Below, in pieces: positions 9,086 through 18,392 of a DNA stretch of 64,000 nt. The position numbers and the translations under genes were made by a program. The DNA lies in assembly GCF_004283755.1 (NCBI RefSeq), contig NZ_SHMH01000002.1, forward strand, positions 496,001 to 560,000, read 5' to 3'. Position 1 is the stretch's first letter. Each line of letters begins with the position of its first letter. The stretch is from Pseudoxanthomonas winnipegensis. GTDB lineage: Bacteria; Pseudomonadota; Gammaproteobacteria; Xanthomonadales; Xanthomonadaceae. The notes under the pieces were generated by a model. It was not told the DNA's origin. It saw only the letters and a list, made by a program, of their open reading frames with translations, and did not search any database.

Positions 9086-11893
9086 CTAGCGGTTGCCTGC
9101 CAGCAGGCGCGCGTTGCAGGCCCGGGCGATGTCGTCGATCTCGCGGACCAGCGTGCCGCCTTCGGGCTGGGCGTCGTGCAGTTCGTCCTGCAGGGCCTTC
9201 AGCTCGGCGGCCGAGGACGGCGCGGCGCCGTCGCAGCGCGATTCGGCCAGGTAGGCGCGGGCGCGCCAGACCAGGCGCTGGGTCTCGCTGGTGTCGATGG
9301 GCAGCCGGGTCATGGCCGCCAGCGCCGCCTGCGCCGGCGCGGTCTGGCCCAGCCGCGCCCGGTTGCGGGCCTGGGCCAGCACGGCGCTGCGCTGGCGCAG
9401 CGGCATCGCGGTCTTGGCCGCGGTCAGCCGCACAGCGCTGTCGAACCACGGCGCGGCCTGGTCCGGCGTGCCGGCGTCGGCCAGTGCCTGGCCGATCATG
9501 CGGTCGGCCTCGCCGACGATCTCGGACTGCGCGCCATAGCGCTCGACGCGCAGCTGGCGGCAGGCCTGGAACGCGCCCAGCGCCTGCTCGGGGTGGCCGG
9601 CGGCCAGCTGCGCCAGGCCGATGTTGAAGAGCCCGCCATGCAGCAGCCCCTCGTTGCCCGGCGCGCGCCAGATGGCTACCGCCTGTTCGATATTGGTCAG
9701 CGCCTGGGCGCTGTCGCCGCGCTCCATGGCGATGATGCCCAGGCTGTTCCAGGCCAGGCCGGTGTTGCGATGCTGTGGGCCCAGCCGCCGCTGCACGTTG
9801 GCCAGCAGGGTGCGCGCCTGGCGCTCGGCCTGGGCGTAGCGTCCGCGGTCCACGTCCAGCGCCATCAGATAGGCGCGCAGGTTGCCCACGGTCGGGTGCT
9901 GCGGGCTGTAGAACGCCTCGGCCAGGGTCAGCGCGCGGTTGAAGCTGGCCTGCGCCGCGTCGGTCTCGCCACGCAGCCGCTGGGCCGCGCCGAAGCCGCG
10001 CAGCACGTCGATCTCCAGCGCTGTGTCGCTTTGGCCGTGCAGCTGGGCCAGCGCCTGGCGGTACAGCTCGAAGGCCGCCGGCTCGTCGCCGCGGTCGGTC
10101 GCCGTCTGCGCCAGATCGAGCAGGCTCTGGGCCTGGTTGGTCGGCAGCCCGGCCAGCCGCTGGCGCGCCAGCACCTGCTCGAACAGCGTCCGGGCCTCAT
10201 CGCGTCGGCCGATCTGGCGCAGGCAGCGCGCGTACTGGGACAGGAACTCGTTGGCGACGCCCTGTTCGGGGCCCCGGCGCGACTGGGCCAGCGGTTCCAG
10301 CGGGCCCAGCACCGCCACGCACTCGGCGCCGCGGTCCAGCTGGGCCAGGGCGCGGCCGCGCTGGGTGGCCAGCTGCAGGCGCAGCTGCGCGGGCGGGTCG
10401 GGCGTGGCGTCCAGCAGCGCCTGGCCGCGCCTGAGCAGGGCCAGGGCCTGTTCGTAGTCGCCCAGGCCCAGGCGCAGGCGGCCGACCACGGCCAGCAGCT
10501 CGGCATGCGCCAGCGGCTGGCCGGCCAGCTCGCGCTCGCCGCGCGCCACGCCGTCCTCCAGCAGCTTGCGCGTGTCCAGCGCATCGCCGCGCGGGGCCGC
10601 GCCGGTGTTGTCGAACAGGCCGATCACGAAGTTCTGCATCGCCTGCGCGCGCTGCGCCTCGCGCATGGCCTCGCGCGCCTGGCGCAGGCTGACCGCCGCC
10701 GCGCCGACCAGCACGAAGATCGTCAGCGAGGCGGCCAGCAGCCACCAGCGCTGGCGCGTGGCGTACTTGCCCAGGCGGTAGGCCAGGCTCTGCCGCTGCG
10801 CCTGCACCGGCAGGCCTTCCATGTGCCGCCCCAGGTCGGCCGACAGCGCCTCGACCGACGGATAGCGATCCTCCGGGCGCTTGGCCAGCGCCTTGAGCAC
10901 GATGCGGTCCAGATCGCCGCGCAGGCGCCGCGCCTGGCGGTGCGCGTCCAGGCCGACCTCGCCGGTCTCGCTGGCGCTCAGCACCATCTGCGAGGGGCGC
11001 TGCGGGTCCACCGCGATGATGGCCTGCTCCCACTGCAGCGGGTTCTCGCCGCGCAGCCGATAGGGCTTGTGGCCGGTCAGCATCTCGTACAGCACCACGC
11101 CCAGCGCGTAGACGTCGGTGCGGGTGGTGACCGGCTCGCCGCGGACCTGCTCGGGCGCGGCGTAGTGCAGGGTGAAGGCGCGCAGCTCGGTCCTGGCGAC
11201 CGCGCCGTCGGGCGTGTCGAGCAGCTTGGCGATGCCGAAGTCCAGCAGCCGGGTCTGGCCGTGGACGGTGACCATGATGTTGGAGGGCTTCAGGTCGCGG
11301 TGCACGATCAGGTTGGCGTGCGCGTGGCTCACCGCCTGGCAGACCTGGCGGAACAGCGCCAGCCGCGCCTCCAGCGCCAGCCCGTGCTGGCGGCAGTAGT
11401 CGGTGATGGGCAGGCCTTCGACGTATTCCAGCGCCAGGTAGGGCTGGCCCTGGTCGCCGACGCCGGCGTCCAGCAGGCGGCCGATGTGCGGATGCTCCAG
11501 CCGCGCCAGGATGTCGCGTTCGCGCGAGAAGCGCAGGCGCAGGCGGTGGTCGGCGAAGCCCGGGCGCAGCAGCTTCAGCGCCACCCGCCGCTGGTAGCCG
11601 CCCTCGGCGCGCTTGGCGCGCCAGACCATGCCCATGCCGCCTTCGCCCAGCACGTGCTCGAGCACGTAGGGGCCGATGCGCGTGCCCGGGCGCAGGGTGG
11701 GCTGAGGTTCGTGCAGCGGCGGCGGGAAGTTGTCGTCGGCATCCTCTTCCAGCGCCAGCAGCGCGGCCAGCTCGTCGGCCAGCGCCGGGTCCAGCTGCCG
11801 GTGACGGGACAGCTCCTGCTCGCGCTGCGCCGGACTCATGTCCAGCAGCAGGTCCAGCAGGGGCGACAGGCGCTGCCAGCGCGCGGGATCCAT
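9086..11893 (-). CDS. Membrane Ser/Thr protein kinase with TPR-like C-terminal region
   Basis: 935 residues. The kinase domain covers about 75-345: glycine loop GEGGMG (83-88), catalytic Lys in VALKLL (107), HRDLKPSN (198-205), DFG (218-220) and APE (246-248). All residues needed for catalysis are present. A hydrophobic helix at about 383-403 (LLAASLTIFVLVGAAAVSL) is the single membrane span, putting the kinase in the cytoplasm. Residues about 420-900 are rich in Ala/Leu helical repeats of TPR type and would lie in the periplasm. The gene follows the ECF sigma gene after 18 bases on the same strand, the arrangement of sigma/kinase pairs such as EcfK-PknS of Xanthomonas citri. Confidence 0.92.
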   Translation of the reverse strand: MDPARWQRLSPLLDLLLDMSPAQREQELSRHRQLDPALADELAALLALEEDADDNFPPPLHEPQPTLRPGTRIGPYVLEHVLGEGGMGMVWRAKRAEGGYQRRVALKLLRPGFADHRLRLRFSRERDILARLEHPHIGRLLDAGVGDQGQPYLALEYVEGLPITDYCRQHGLALEARLALFRQVCQAVSHAHANLIVHRDLKPSNIMVTVHGQTRLLDFGIAKLLDTPDGAVARTELRAFTLHYAAPEQVRGEPVTTRTDVYALGVVLYEMLTGHKPYRLRGENPLQWEQAIIAVDPQRPSQMVLSASETGEVGLDAHRQARRLRGDLDRIVLKALAKRPEDRYPSVEALSADLGRHMEGLPVQAQRQSLAYRLGKYATRQRWWLLAASLTIFVLVGAAAVSLRQAREAMREAQRAQAMQNFVIGLFDNTGAAPRGDALDTRKLLEDGVARGERELAGQPLAHAELLAVVGRLRLGLGDYEQALALLRRGQALLDATPDPPAQLRLQLATQRGRALAQLDRGAECVAVLGPLEPLAQSRRGPEQGVANEFLSQYARCLRQIGRRDEARTLFEQVLARQRLAGLPTNQAQSLLDLAQTATDRGDEPAAFELYRQALAQLHGQSDTALEIDVLRGFGAAQRLRGETDAAQASFNRALTLAEAFYSPQHPTVGNLRAYLMALDVDRGRYAQAERQARTLLANVQRRLGPQHRNTGLAWNSLGIIAMERGDSAQALTNIEQAVAIWRAPGNEGLLHGGLFNIGLAQLAAGHPEQALGAFQACRQLRVERYGAQSEIVGEADRMIGQALADAGTPDQAAPWFDSAVRLTAAKTAMPLRQRSAVLAQARNRARLGQTAPAQAALAAMTRLPIDTSETQRLVWRARAYLAESRCDGAAPSSAAELKALQDELHDAQPEGGTLVREIDDIARACNARLLAGNR

Positions 11894-11911
11894 GGGTCTT
11901 GGGCTCGCGCG

Positions 11912-12481
11912 CTACTCGTCCTGCATCGCCGCCAGCAGGAACAGCCGCGCCTTCTGCCAGTCGCGGCGCACGCTGCGCTCCGAGCGCTGCATCAGCTCGG
12001 CGATCTCCAGCTCGGACAGGCCGCCGAAGTAGCGCATCTCCACCACCTTGGCCAGGCGCGGGTCGGCATCGGCCAGCCGGTCCAGCGCGGTGTTGAGCGC
12101 CAGGGTGGTCTCGTCCAGGCGCAGCAGGTTGCTCTCCACGTCCTCCGGGATCTCGGCCACGCGCTTGAGGTCGCCGCCGCGCTTGCGCGCCAGCCGGCTA
12201 CGGGCGTAGTCTACCACCACCGAGCGCATCGCCGAGGCGGCGTAGGCGAAGAAGTGCGCGCGGTCGTCGAAATGCGCCGCGCCCTGGGCGCCGAGCAGCT
12301 TCAGATAGGACTCGTGCACCAGGGCGGTCGCGTCCAGGGTGTGGCCCTGCTGGCCGGCCAGCTGGCGCCGCGCCATGCCGTGCAGCTCCTGGTAGAGCGT
12401 GGCCAGCACGCGGTCCAGCGCGGCGCGGTCGCCGCCGCGCGCCGAGTCCAGCAGCAAGGTGATATCGGTACCGACTTCCAT
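11912..12481 (-). CDS. ECF sigma factor, TIGR02999/ECF43-like, partner of the adjacent kinase
   Basis: 189 residues from ATG 12481; an AGGA ribosome site nine bases upstream decides this start over one 27 bases further out. Region 2 (residues about 25-95) has LVHESYLKLL and HFFAYAASAMRSVVVDYAR; region 4 (about 130-185) has VVEMRYFGGLSELEIAELMQRSERSVRRDW. No zinc anti-sigma or membrane anti-sigma gene is adjacent; the next gene is a Ser/Thr kinase. In the position where typical ECF factors carry an acidic DxED motif this protein has LDATALVHES (Thr48 and Thr52 nearby). This fits the class activated by threonine phosphorylation in place of anti-sigma release. Confidence 0.88.
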   Translation of the reverse strand: MEVGTDITLLLDSARGGDRAALDRVLATLYQELHGMARRQLAGQQGHTLDATALVHESYLKLLGAQGAAHFDDRAHFFAYAASAMRSVVVDYARSRLARKRGGDLKRVAEIPEDVESNLLRLDETTLALNTALDRLADADPRLAKVVEMRYFGGLSELEIAELMQRSERSVRRDWQKARLFLLAAMQDE

Positions 12482-12565
12482 GCGTCGACATCCTGAGTCG
12501 ATCCCCACGAGGTCCGACTATAGCCGGTGGAACCGGAATAGCACAGAATTTTCGTTACTTTTCCG

Positions 12566-13378
12566 CTACCGCTGGCAGCGCGGGCACCACACCGTGGTGC
12601 GCTGGCCGATCTGTTCGACCTTCAGCGCGGTGCCGCAGCGCTTGCAGGGCTGGCCCTGGCGCCCGTAGACCCACAGCTCCTGCTCGAAATAGCCCGGCGC
12701 GCCGTCGGGGCTGATGAAGTCGCGCAGCGTGGTGCCGCCGCGGGTGATGGCGTAGGTCAGGACGGCCTTGATCGCCGCGGCCAGGGCCTCGTAGCGCTCG
12801 CGCGAGACCTTGCCAGCGGCGCGCAGCGGGTGGACGCCGGCGCTGAACAGGCTCTCGGCCGCGTAGATGTTGCCCACCCCGACCACGATGCGCTGGTCCA
12901 TCAGGAAGGTCTTCACCGAGGCGCTGCGGCCGCGGCTGCGCGCGAACAGGTAGTCGCCGTCGAAGTCCTCCGACAGCGGCTCGGGCCCCAGCCCCTGCAG
13001 CAGCGGATGCACGCTGCCCGGTTCCTGCCACAGCAGGCTGCCGAAGCGGCGCGGGTCGTTGAAGCGCAGCACCCGGCCCCCGTCCAGGGCCAGGTCGACG
13101 TGGTCGTGCGCCTTCACCGGCGTGGCCGCCGGCAGCACGCGCAGGCTGCCGCTCATGCCCAAGTGCAGCAGCGCGCTGCCGGCCTGGGTGTCCAGCAGCA
13201 GGTACTTGGCGCGGCGGCGCACCGCGTCGATGCGCGCGCCGGGCAGGTGGGCGCGGACCTGCGGCGGGATCGGCCAGCGCAGGTCGTCGCGCCGCTGCAG
13301 CACCGCGCGCACCACCGCGCCCTCCAGGTGCGGGGCCAGGCCGCGGCGCGTGGTTTCGACTTCGGGCAGTTCGGGCAT
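12566..13378 (-). CDS. mutM: Formamidopyrimidine-DNA glycosylase
   Basis: 270 residues. The mature N-terminus PELPEVE carries the catalytic Pro and Glu that excise 8-oxoguanine and formamidopyrimidines in base excision repair. Also present are the VRRRAKYLL block (catalytic Lys, and an Arg-rich DNA-contact strand), VGNIYAAESLF (helix-two-turn-helix) and a C-terminal zinc finger with CKRCG and WCPRCQR. Length is standard for MutM/Fpg. It stands alone between the ECF sigma gene and an ABC ATPase gene, all on the same strand. Confidence 0.97.
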   Translation of the reverse strand: MPELPEVETTRRGLAPHLEGAVVRAVLQRRDDLRWPIPPQVRAHLPGARIDAVRRRAKYLLLDTQAGSALLHLGMSGSLRVLPAATPVKAHDHVDLALDGGRVLRFNDPRRFGSLLWQEPGSVHPLLQGLGPEPLSEDFDGDYLFARSRGRSASVKTFLMDQRIVVGVGNIYAAESLFSAGVHPLRAAGKVSRERYEALAAAIKAVLTYAITRGGTTLRDFISPDGAPGYFEQELWVYGRQGQPCKRCGTALKVEQIGQRTTVWCPRCQR

Positions 13379-13449
13379 GGCGGGGCGCGCGAGGGGCAGG
13401 GCGGACTAGGCAAGATGGGTCTGCAACCCGCCCGCGGCAAGCCTGCCGC

Positions 13450-14271
13450 TCAGCCGGCGATGGCCCGGTACACGGCGCCGTCGCGCTGCACGCGTACCGG
13501 CGCGCCGTAGGCCTGCGACAGCCGCTCCGCGGTCAGCACCTCGGCGCGCGGGCCGTCGGCCAGGATCCGGCCTTCGCGCATCAGCACCACGCGGTCGATC
13601 TCCGGCACGATCTCCTCCAGGTGGTGGGTCACCAGCACCAGGGTCACGCCCTGCCGGGCCAGCTCGCCCATCAGCGCGCAGAACTGCTGCTGGGCCACCA
13701 CGTCCAGGCCGGCGGTGGGCTCGTCCAGCAGCAGCGCCTGCGGCCGATGGACCAGCGCCCGGGCGATCAGCACCCGGCGCATCTGGCCGGTGGACAGCTC
13801 GGCCACCGGCCGGCCGGACAGCGCCTGGGCGCCGACCCGCTCCAGCGCCTCGGCCGCCCGGGCGCGCATCTGCGCGGTGACGTCCTGGTCGATCGGCAGC
13901 ACGAAGCTGGAGAAGAACCCGGTCACCACCGCATCGTCCACGCCCAGCTGCGGCATGTCCTGCAGCAGCGCGGTGGCATCGGAGGTGACCACGCCCAGGC
14001 GCGTGCGCAGCTGGGCCACGTTCCAGCGGCTCTGGCCGAACACGCGCACCGGCGCCTCGCCCTCGCGCGCCAGCGGATACAGCTCGCGGTTGATCAGCTT
14101 GATGAAGGTCGACTTGCCGCAGCCGTTGGGGCCCAGCAGCGCGACGTGCTGGCCGAGCTGGATGCGCAGGTCCAGCGCCTCCAGCACGGGCGTGCCGCCG
14201 CGCACCACGGTGGCGCGGTCCAGTTCGATCAGGGGCTCGGAAACGGGCGTGGAATCTGACGATGCTGACAT
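13450..14271 (-). CDS. ABC transporter ATP-binding protein
   Basis: 273 residues from ATG 14271. Walker A is GPNGCGKS, the signature is LSTGQMRR, Walker B is ALLLDEPTAGLD, and the switch is VTHHLEE. An N-terminal Ser/Thr-rich stretch precedes the domain. No permease gene is next to it, so the substrate is unknown; the sequence resembles ATPases annotated as ModF/YlmA-type iron or molybdate-associated components, but that is weak. A longer open frame upstream runs into the desaturase gene on the other strand and was not used. Confidence 0.88.
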   Translation of the reverse strand: MSASSDSTPVSEPLIELDRATVVRGGTPVLEALDLRIQLGQHVALLGPNGCGKSTFIKLINRELYPLAREGEAPVRVFGQSRWNVAQLRTRLGVVTSDATALLQDMPQLGVDDAVVTGFFSSFVLPIDQDVTAQMRARAAEALERVGAQALSGRPVAELSTGQMRRVLIARALVHRPQALLLDEPTAGLDVVAQQQFCALMGELARQGVTLVLVTHHLEEIVPEIDRVVLMREGRILADGPRAEVLTAERLSQAYGAPVRVQRDGAVYRAIAG

Positions 14272-14401
14272 AAGGCGGGCGCTGCGCCCGCGGGGCTGAA
14301 CGCCATACGCGGGCGACGGGTGAAGTTTGCGGGGGCAGCCTGCATTATGGACGCCAGCGGTGGGCGTGTTGCCTGCGCTTAGGTCCCTGGAGGGGGAACC
14401 C

Positions 14402-15601
14402 ATGCATCCGTCCCTGATCGACTTCCTGACCGGCGGCCTGACCCAGTTCACCTGGTGGGAGCTGGCCCTGGTGCTGCTGGTGTGCACCCAGCTGACCATC
14501 TTCTCGGTCACCCTGTACCTGCACCGCAGCCAGGCCCACCGCGGCGTGGATTTCCATCCCGTGCTGAACCATTTCTTCCGGTTCTGGACCTGGCTCACCA
14601 CCTCGATGATCACCAAGGAGTGGGTGGCGATCCATCGCAAGCACCACGCCAAGGTCGAGACCGAGGAAGACCCGCACAGCCCGCAGACGCGCGGCATCGG
14701 CAAGGTGTTCTGGGAGGGCGTGGAGCTGTACCGCGAGGCGCGCTGGAACCGCGGCGACATCGAGCAGTACGGCCGCGGCGCGCCGGAGGACTGGCTCGAG
14801 CGCCACCTCTACACCCCGCGCGCCAACTGGGGCCCGATCGTGCTGGCCGTGGCCTACGTGGTGCTGTTCGGCCTGCCGGGCGTGGCGATGTGGGCGATCC
14901 AGATGGCGTGGATCCCGTTCTGGGCCGCCGGCGTGGTCAACGGCCTGGGCCACTGGTGGGGCTATCGCAATTTCGAATCGGCCGACACCTCGACCAACCT
15001 GACGCCGTGGGCGTTCTGGATCGGCGGTGAGGAGCTGCACAACAACCATCACGCCTTCCCCAGCTCGGCGCGCTTCGCCATGCGCCGCTTCGAGTTCGAC
15101 ATCGGCTGGGCCGCGATCAAGGGCCTGGAGGCGCTGCGCCTGGCCAAGGTGCTGCGCGTGGCGCCGCGCCTGGACATCCGCCCCAACATCGCCGTGCCCG
15201 ACGCCGACACGCTCAAGGCGCTGCTCTCGCACCGCTTCCAGGCCATGACCGACTACCAGCGCAACGTGTTCCGCCCGGTGCTGGCCGAGGAGGCCTCCAT
15301 CGCCGGACAGAAGCTGCGCCAGCTGTTGCCGCGCCGCCTGCGCCGCGGCCTGGTCGACGACGGGCGCTGGCTCAAGCCCGAGGCGCGCGACGCGCTGCAG
15401 CACTGGATCGCCCAGCGTCCGCGCATGGCCGCCCTGGTCGAACACCGCAAGCGCCTGGCCACCCTGCTGGAGGCCCGCTCGCACGACGCGGCCGAACGCC
15501 TGCGCCAGCTGCAGGCCTGGTGCAAGGAGGCCGAGGAAAGCGGCATCGCCTCGCTGCAGGCCTATTCGCAGCGGCTGAAGGGTTACGCGCTGGCGCATTG
15601 A
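14402..15601 (+). CDS. Delta-9 type acyl-CoA/fatty acid desaturase
   Basis: 399 residues. The three histidine boxes of membrane di-iron desaturases are present: LHRSQAHR (HxxxxH), HRKHHAK (HxxHH) and GGEELHNNHHAFP (HxxHH), with hydrophobic spans between them (about residues 15-40, 60-75, 150-200). The enzyme introduces a double bond into acyl chains in the inner membrane, adjusting fluidity. After about residue 290 there is an extra 100-residue Arg/Leu/Ala-rich helical extension of unknown role. The start ATG 14402 has a GGGGGAA ribosome site just upstream (CCTGGAGGGGGAACCC). Confidence 0.92.
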   Translation: MHPSLIDFLTGGLTQFTWWELALVLLVCTQLTIFSVTLYLHRSQAHRGVDFHPVLNHFFRFWTWLTTSMITKEWVAIHRKHHAKVETEEDPHSPQTRGIGKVFWEGVELYREARWNRGDIEQYGRGAPEDWLERHLYTPRANWGPIVLAVAYVVLFGLPGVAMWAIQMAWIPFWAAGVVNGLGHWWGYRNFESADTSTNLTPWAFWIGGEELHNNHHAFPSSARFAMRRFEFDIGWAAIKGLEALRLAKVLRVAPRLDIRPNIAVPDADTLKALLSHRFQAMTDYQRNVFRPVLAEEASIAGQKLRQLLPRRLRRGLVDDGRWLKPEARDALQHWIAQRPRMAALVEHRKRLATLLEARSHDAAERLRQLQAWCKEAEESGIASLQAYSQRLKGYALAH

Positions 15602-15604
15602 TTG

Positions 15605-15655
15605 GGGGCCAGGGGCCAGGGGCCGGAGGTCAGGGGCCGGAGGTCAGGGGTCAGG
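15605..15655. repeat. Short tandem repeats of GGGGCCA / GGAGGTCA
   Basis: Imperfect tandem copies of AGGGGCC and GGAGGTCAGGGG directly after the desaturase stop codon. G-rich on the + strand, with several runs of four G, so it could form a quadruplex. No gene here. Confidence 0.6.
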
Positions 15656-15670
15656 GCGCCGTTGTTGCTC

Positions 15671-15697
15671 GTCATCCCCGCGAAGGCGGGGATCCAG
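15671..15697. repeat. REP-like palindrome GTCATCCCCGC..GCGGGGATCCAG
   Basis: An 8-base-pair stem ATCCCCGC / GCGGGGAT with loop GAAG. The GTCATCCCCGCGAAGGCGGGG unit is a well-known dispersed palindrome in proteobacterial genomes. Its position between the desaturase and the EF-hand gene is consistent with an extragenic repeat. Confidence 0.7.
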
Positions 15698-15766
15698 TGG
15701 CTTTACCGGCGCTCTCATCTCGCGCACGCGGCGTTCGAAGCACGCCATAGCTGCGACACTGTCGGC

Positions 15767-16120
15767 ATGACTCGATGTCGCGTGATGCACGCATCCTTGG
15801 CCGCCGCGCTGGCGCTGGCCTTCGTCCCCGGCGCGTCCGCGCAGCAGCCGGCCGGCACGTCCGACTACCTGGCGCGCATGGACAGCGACCACGACGGCCG
15901 GGTCAGCGTCGAGGAGTACGTGTCCTGGATGACCTACGCCTTCGACGAACGCGACGCCAACCACGACGGCGTGCTCGAAGGCGCCGAGCTGCCCGGCAGC
16001 CGCGGCAAGCCGGTCACGCGTGCGGCGCTGGTGCAGCAGCTGCGCGCGCGCTTCGCCCGGCAGGACCGCAATCACGATGGTTTTCTCGACGCGCGGGAGC
16101 TGGCTGCGCCGCCGCAGTAG
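15767..16120 (+). CDS. Secreted EF-hand calcium-binding protein
   Basis: 117 residues with a signal peptide (hydrophobic SLAAALALAFVPGASAQQ). Three EF-hand loops follow: DSDHDGRVSVEE, DANHDGVLEGAE and DRNHDGFLDARE, each with the DxDxDG calcium-ligand pattern and a terminal Glu. It is probably periplasmic and binds calcium. An internal ATG at 15785 would give a more compact signal peptide and is an equally possible start. The gene stands alone on the + strand; no enzyme domain is present. Confidence 0.8.
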   Translation: MTRCRVMHASLAAALALAFVPGASAQQPAGTSDYLARMDSDHDGRVSVEEYVSWMTYAFDERDANHDGVLEGAELPGSRGKPVTRAALVQQLRARFARQDRNHDGFLDARELAAPPQ

Positions 16121-16288
16121 AAACACGGAAGCGCGCGACGCCTGACGAAGCGAGGCGCGTGGAGGTGAGGCGCTGCGCCTTGCGCGGGCTTCCGGCCAGC
16201 TTTCTTTTCGTCGCACACAATCCCGCCGCCCGAGCCAGCGCGCGCTGCGATAATGCGCGGCCCTGAAACGCGCGCACGGCGGTGATCG

Positions 16289-17146
16289 ATGTGGTGGCTT
16301 GCCCTGGCGGTGCTGTGCAGCGTGGCGGTGTCGGTCCTGTTCCGCCTGGCGCCGCGCTGGCGGCTGGATGTGCCGCAGGCGGTGACCTGGAACTACCTGG
16401 CCGGCGTGCTGCTGGCGCTGGGCCTGCTGCATCCGCCGCTGCAGGCGCTGGCCGGCGAACACGCGCCATGGCGCTGGTGGCTGCCGCTGGGCCTGCTGCT
16501 GCCCGGGCTGTTCCTGGTGCTGGCCGCCTCGGTGCGTCGCGCCGGCGTGGTGCGCACCGACATCGCCCAGCGCCTGTCGCTGCTGCTGTCGCTGATCGCC
16601 GCCTTCACCCTGTTCGGCCAGCGCGCCGGTACGGCGCAGCTGCTCGGCCTGGCGCTGGGGCTGGTGGCCATCCCCTGCCTGCTGGCGCGCCCGCGCGGCG
16701 GGCCGACGCCGCAGTCCACCGGGTGGCGCCTGCCGCTGGTGGTGCTGGTGGGCTGGGCAACCACCGATGTGCTGTTCAAGCGCATCGCCGCCGATGGCGC
16801 GCCGCTGTCGGCCTCGCTGCTGGCGACCTTCGCCGTGGCCTTCGTGCCGATGCTGGGCTGGCAGCTGTGGCGGCATGCGCGCGGCGTGCGGCTGCAGTGG
16901 CGCAGCTTCGTCGGCGGGCTGGCGCTGGGCGCGCTCAACTTCGCCAATATCGGCTTCTACCTGGCCGCGCACCGCGCGCTGCCGCAGGCGCCGGCCACCG
17001 TGTTCGCGGCGATGAACATCGGCGTGGTGCTGCTCGGCACGGCGGTGGGCGTGGGCGTGTTCGGTGAACGCCTGGGCCGGTTGAACCTGCTCGCCATCCC
17101 GCTGGCGCTGGCCTCCATCGTGCTGATCAGTCGCGGCATGGGTTGA
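16289..17146 (+). CDS. EamA/DMT-superfamily transporter
   Basis: 285 residues with about ten hydrophobic helices in two similar halves, the arrangement of the drug/metabolite transporter (EamA, RhaT-like) superfamily. Typical family text includes AAMNIGVVLLGTAVGVGVFGERLGRLNLLAIPLALASIVLIS at the C-terminus, where the conserved FGE precedes the last helices. Substrate is unknown. The ATG at 16289 is directly before the first helix; 168 bases separate it from the EF-hand gene. Confidence 0.85.
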   Translation: MWWLALAVLCSVAVSVLFRLAPRWRLDVPQAVTWNYLAGVLLALGLLHPPLQALAGEHAPWRWWLPLGLLLPGLFLVLAASVRRAGVVRTDIAQRLSLLLSLIAAFTLFGQRAGTAQLLGLALGLVAIPCLLARPRGGPTPQSTGWRLPLVVLVGWATTDVLFKRIAADGAPLSASLLATFAVAFVPMLGWQLWRHARGVRLQWRSFVGGLALGALNFANIGFYLAAHRALPQAPATVFAAMNIGVVLLGTAVGVGVFGERLGRLNLLAIPLALASIVLISRGMG

Positions 17147-17374
17147 TCGTCGCGGCGCTGGCGGCGCCTCTTCGACGATCGTCCTCCCCCGAAAGAGGGA
17201 AGAGCCACCACACCGATCGTGGGTAGACGCCCCTGCAGCGGCGTTCGAGGATGCGTGACGCAGCGTCACCGTCCAGCTTTGGCATCGGTTGACGATTGCG
17301 TCCGTTCCGCACGGCGTTGAGTCCATTTCGCGTCGCGGCTGGTGCGCCGATGTTTCTCTCGCTGGAGCACGCCC

Positions 17375-18283
17375 ATGAAGCCTCGCCTACCGCTGCTGGC
17401 CATCGCCTTGATCGCCTTGACCGCACCGTGGACGCCGCCAGCGCGAGCCGGCGCGCCTGCGGCCGACGCCTCCTATGCCGTCGGCCCGCAGTACGACTCC
17501 ACCCACGTCTATGTGCAGGCGGAGGACTTCGATCGCTTCGTACGCAGCTTCGTGGCGACCTTCGGCGGGACGGTCGGCAAGCAGGCCGTCGTCCAGGTCA
17601 CGCCGACGCCGAGCCAGACGCTCTCGCAGCTGGTGCGCTCGCCCGTCGGCACGCTCTCGGTGTTCGGCTTCAAGACGCCGATCCCTTATCCCTTCGGCGT
17701 CGAACGCACCGGCTACCTGGTCACCGACATCGACGCGGCCGCCGCCGCCGCCGTCTCGCTCGGCGCCACGCGCCTGGTGGAGACCTTCCCCGATCCGATC
17801 GGGCGCGACGTGGTGGTGCAATGGGCCGGCGGGGTCAACATGCAGTTCTACTGGCACACCGCGCCGCCGTCCTATTCCGCGCTGACCAGCGTGCCGGAGA
17901 ACCGCCTCTATCTCACCGCCGACGCGGCCGATGCGTTCATCAGGCAATGGCTTGCGTTCTCGCACGGGCAGGTCGTGTCGGATGAGGCCGCGGCCAGCGG
18001 GACGGAGATCGGCCGTCCCGACGCCACCGTGCGCCGCGTGCTGCTGCAGTCCGGCTACGGCAAGGTGCTGCTGCTGGTCTCCGATGGCCATCTGCCGTGG
18101 CCCTATGGTCGGGAGCTGACCGGCTACGAGGTGCAGGATCTGGCCGCCACGCTGCGCCGCGCCCAGGACGCCGGCGTCGAGGTGCTGGTGGGCCCGTACA
18201 CGGTCGGCGGCCGGCGCGCGGCGATGCTGCGTTTCCCCGGAGGCTATATCGCGGAAGTCCACCAGCCCGGCGCCACGCCCTGA
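17375..18283 (+). CDS. Secreted VOC/glyoxalase-fold protein, two domains
   Basis: 302 residues. A signal peptide (LPLLAIALIALTAPWTPPARA) shows export to the periplasm, which is unusual for this fold. Two vicinal-oxygen-chelate modules are suggested by STHVYVQAEDFDRFVRSFVATFGG near the N-terminus and by NRLYLTADAADAFIRQWLAFSHG later, each followed by a strand with R-T/E-GYLV or RELTGYEVQDL. Metal ligands are not fully conserved, so enzymatic activity is uncertain. ATG 17375 has GGAG seven bases upstream, which decides it over an earlier GTG. Confidence 0.75.
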   Translation: MKPRLPLLAIALIALTAPWTPPARAGAPAADASYAVGPQYDSTHVYVQAEDFDRFVRSFVATFGGTVGKQAVVQVTPTPSQTLSQLVRSPVGTLSVFGFKTPIPYPFGVERTGYLVTDIDAAAAAAVSLGATRLVETFPDPIGRDVVVQWAGGVNMQFYWHTAPPSYSALTSVPENRLYLTADAADAFIRQWLAFSHGQVVSDEAAASGTEIGRPDATVRRVLLQSGYGKVLLLVSDGHLPWPYGRELTGYEVQDLAATLRRAQDAGVEVLVGPYTVGGRRAAMLRFPGGYIAEVHQPGATP

Positions 18284-18392
18284 CGACCAGCGCGTCGCGG
18301 CGGGGTGGATCGGCCAAGCAGCTGGCGACCGCTCGGGGACGGCCGAGCCCTATGACATCGCCCGCCTTGGTTTTGGTCGCCCGCCGCCCGTG

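Noticed and set aside
9176-12496. A very long open frame on the plus strand opposite the kinase and sigma genes
   Set aside because: It is Gln/Ala/Arg-rich nonsense without any motif, open only because of the high GC of the genes on the other strand, which carry full kinase and sigma motifs.
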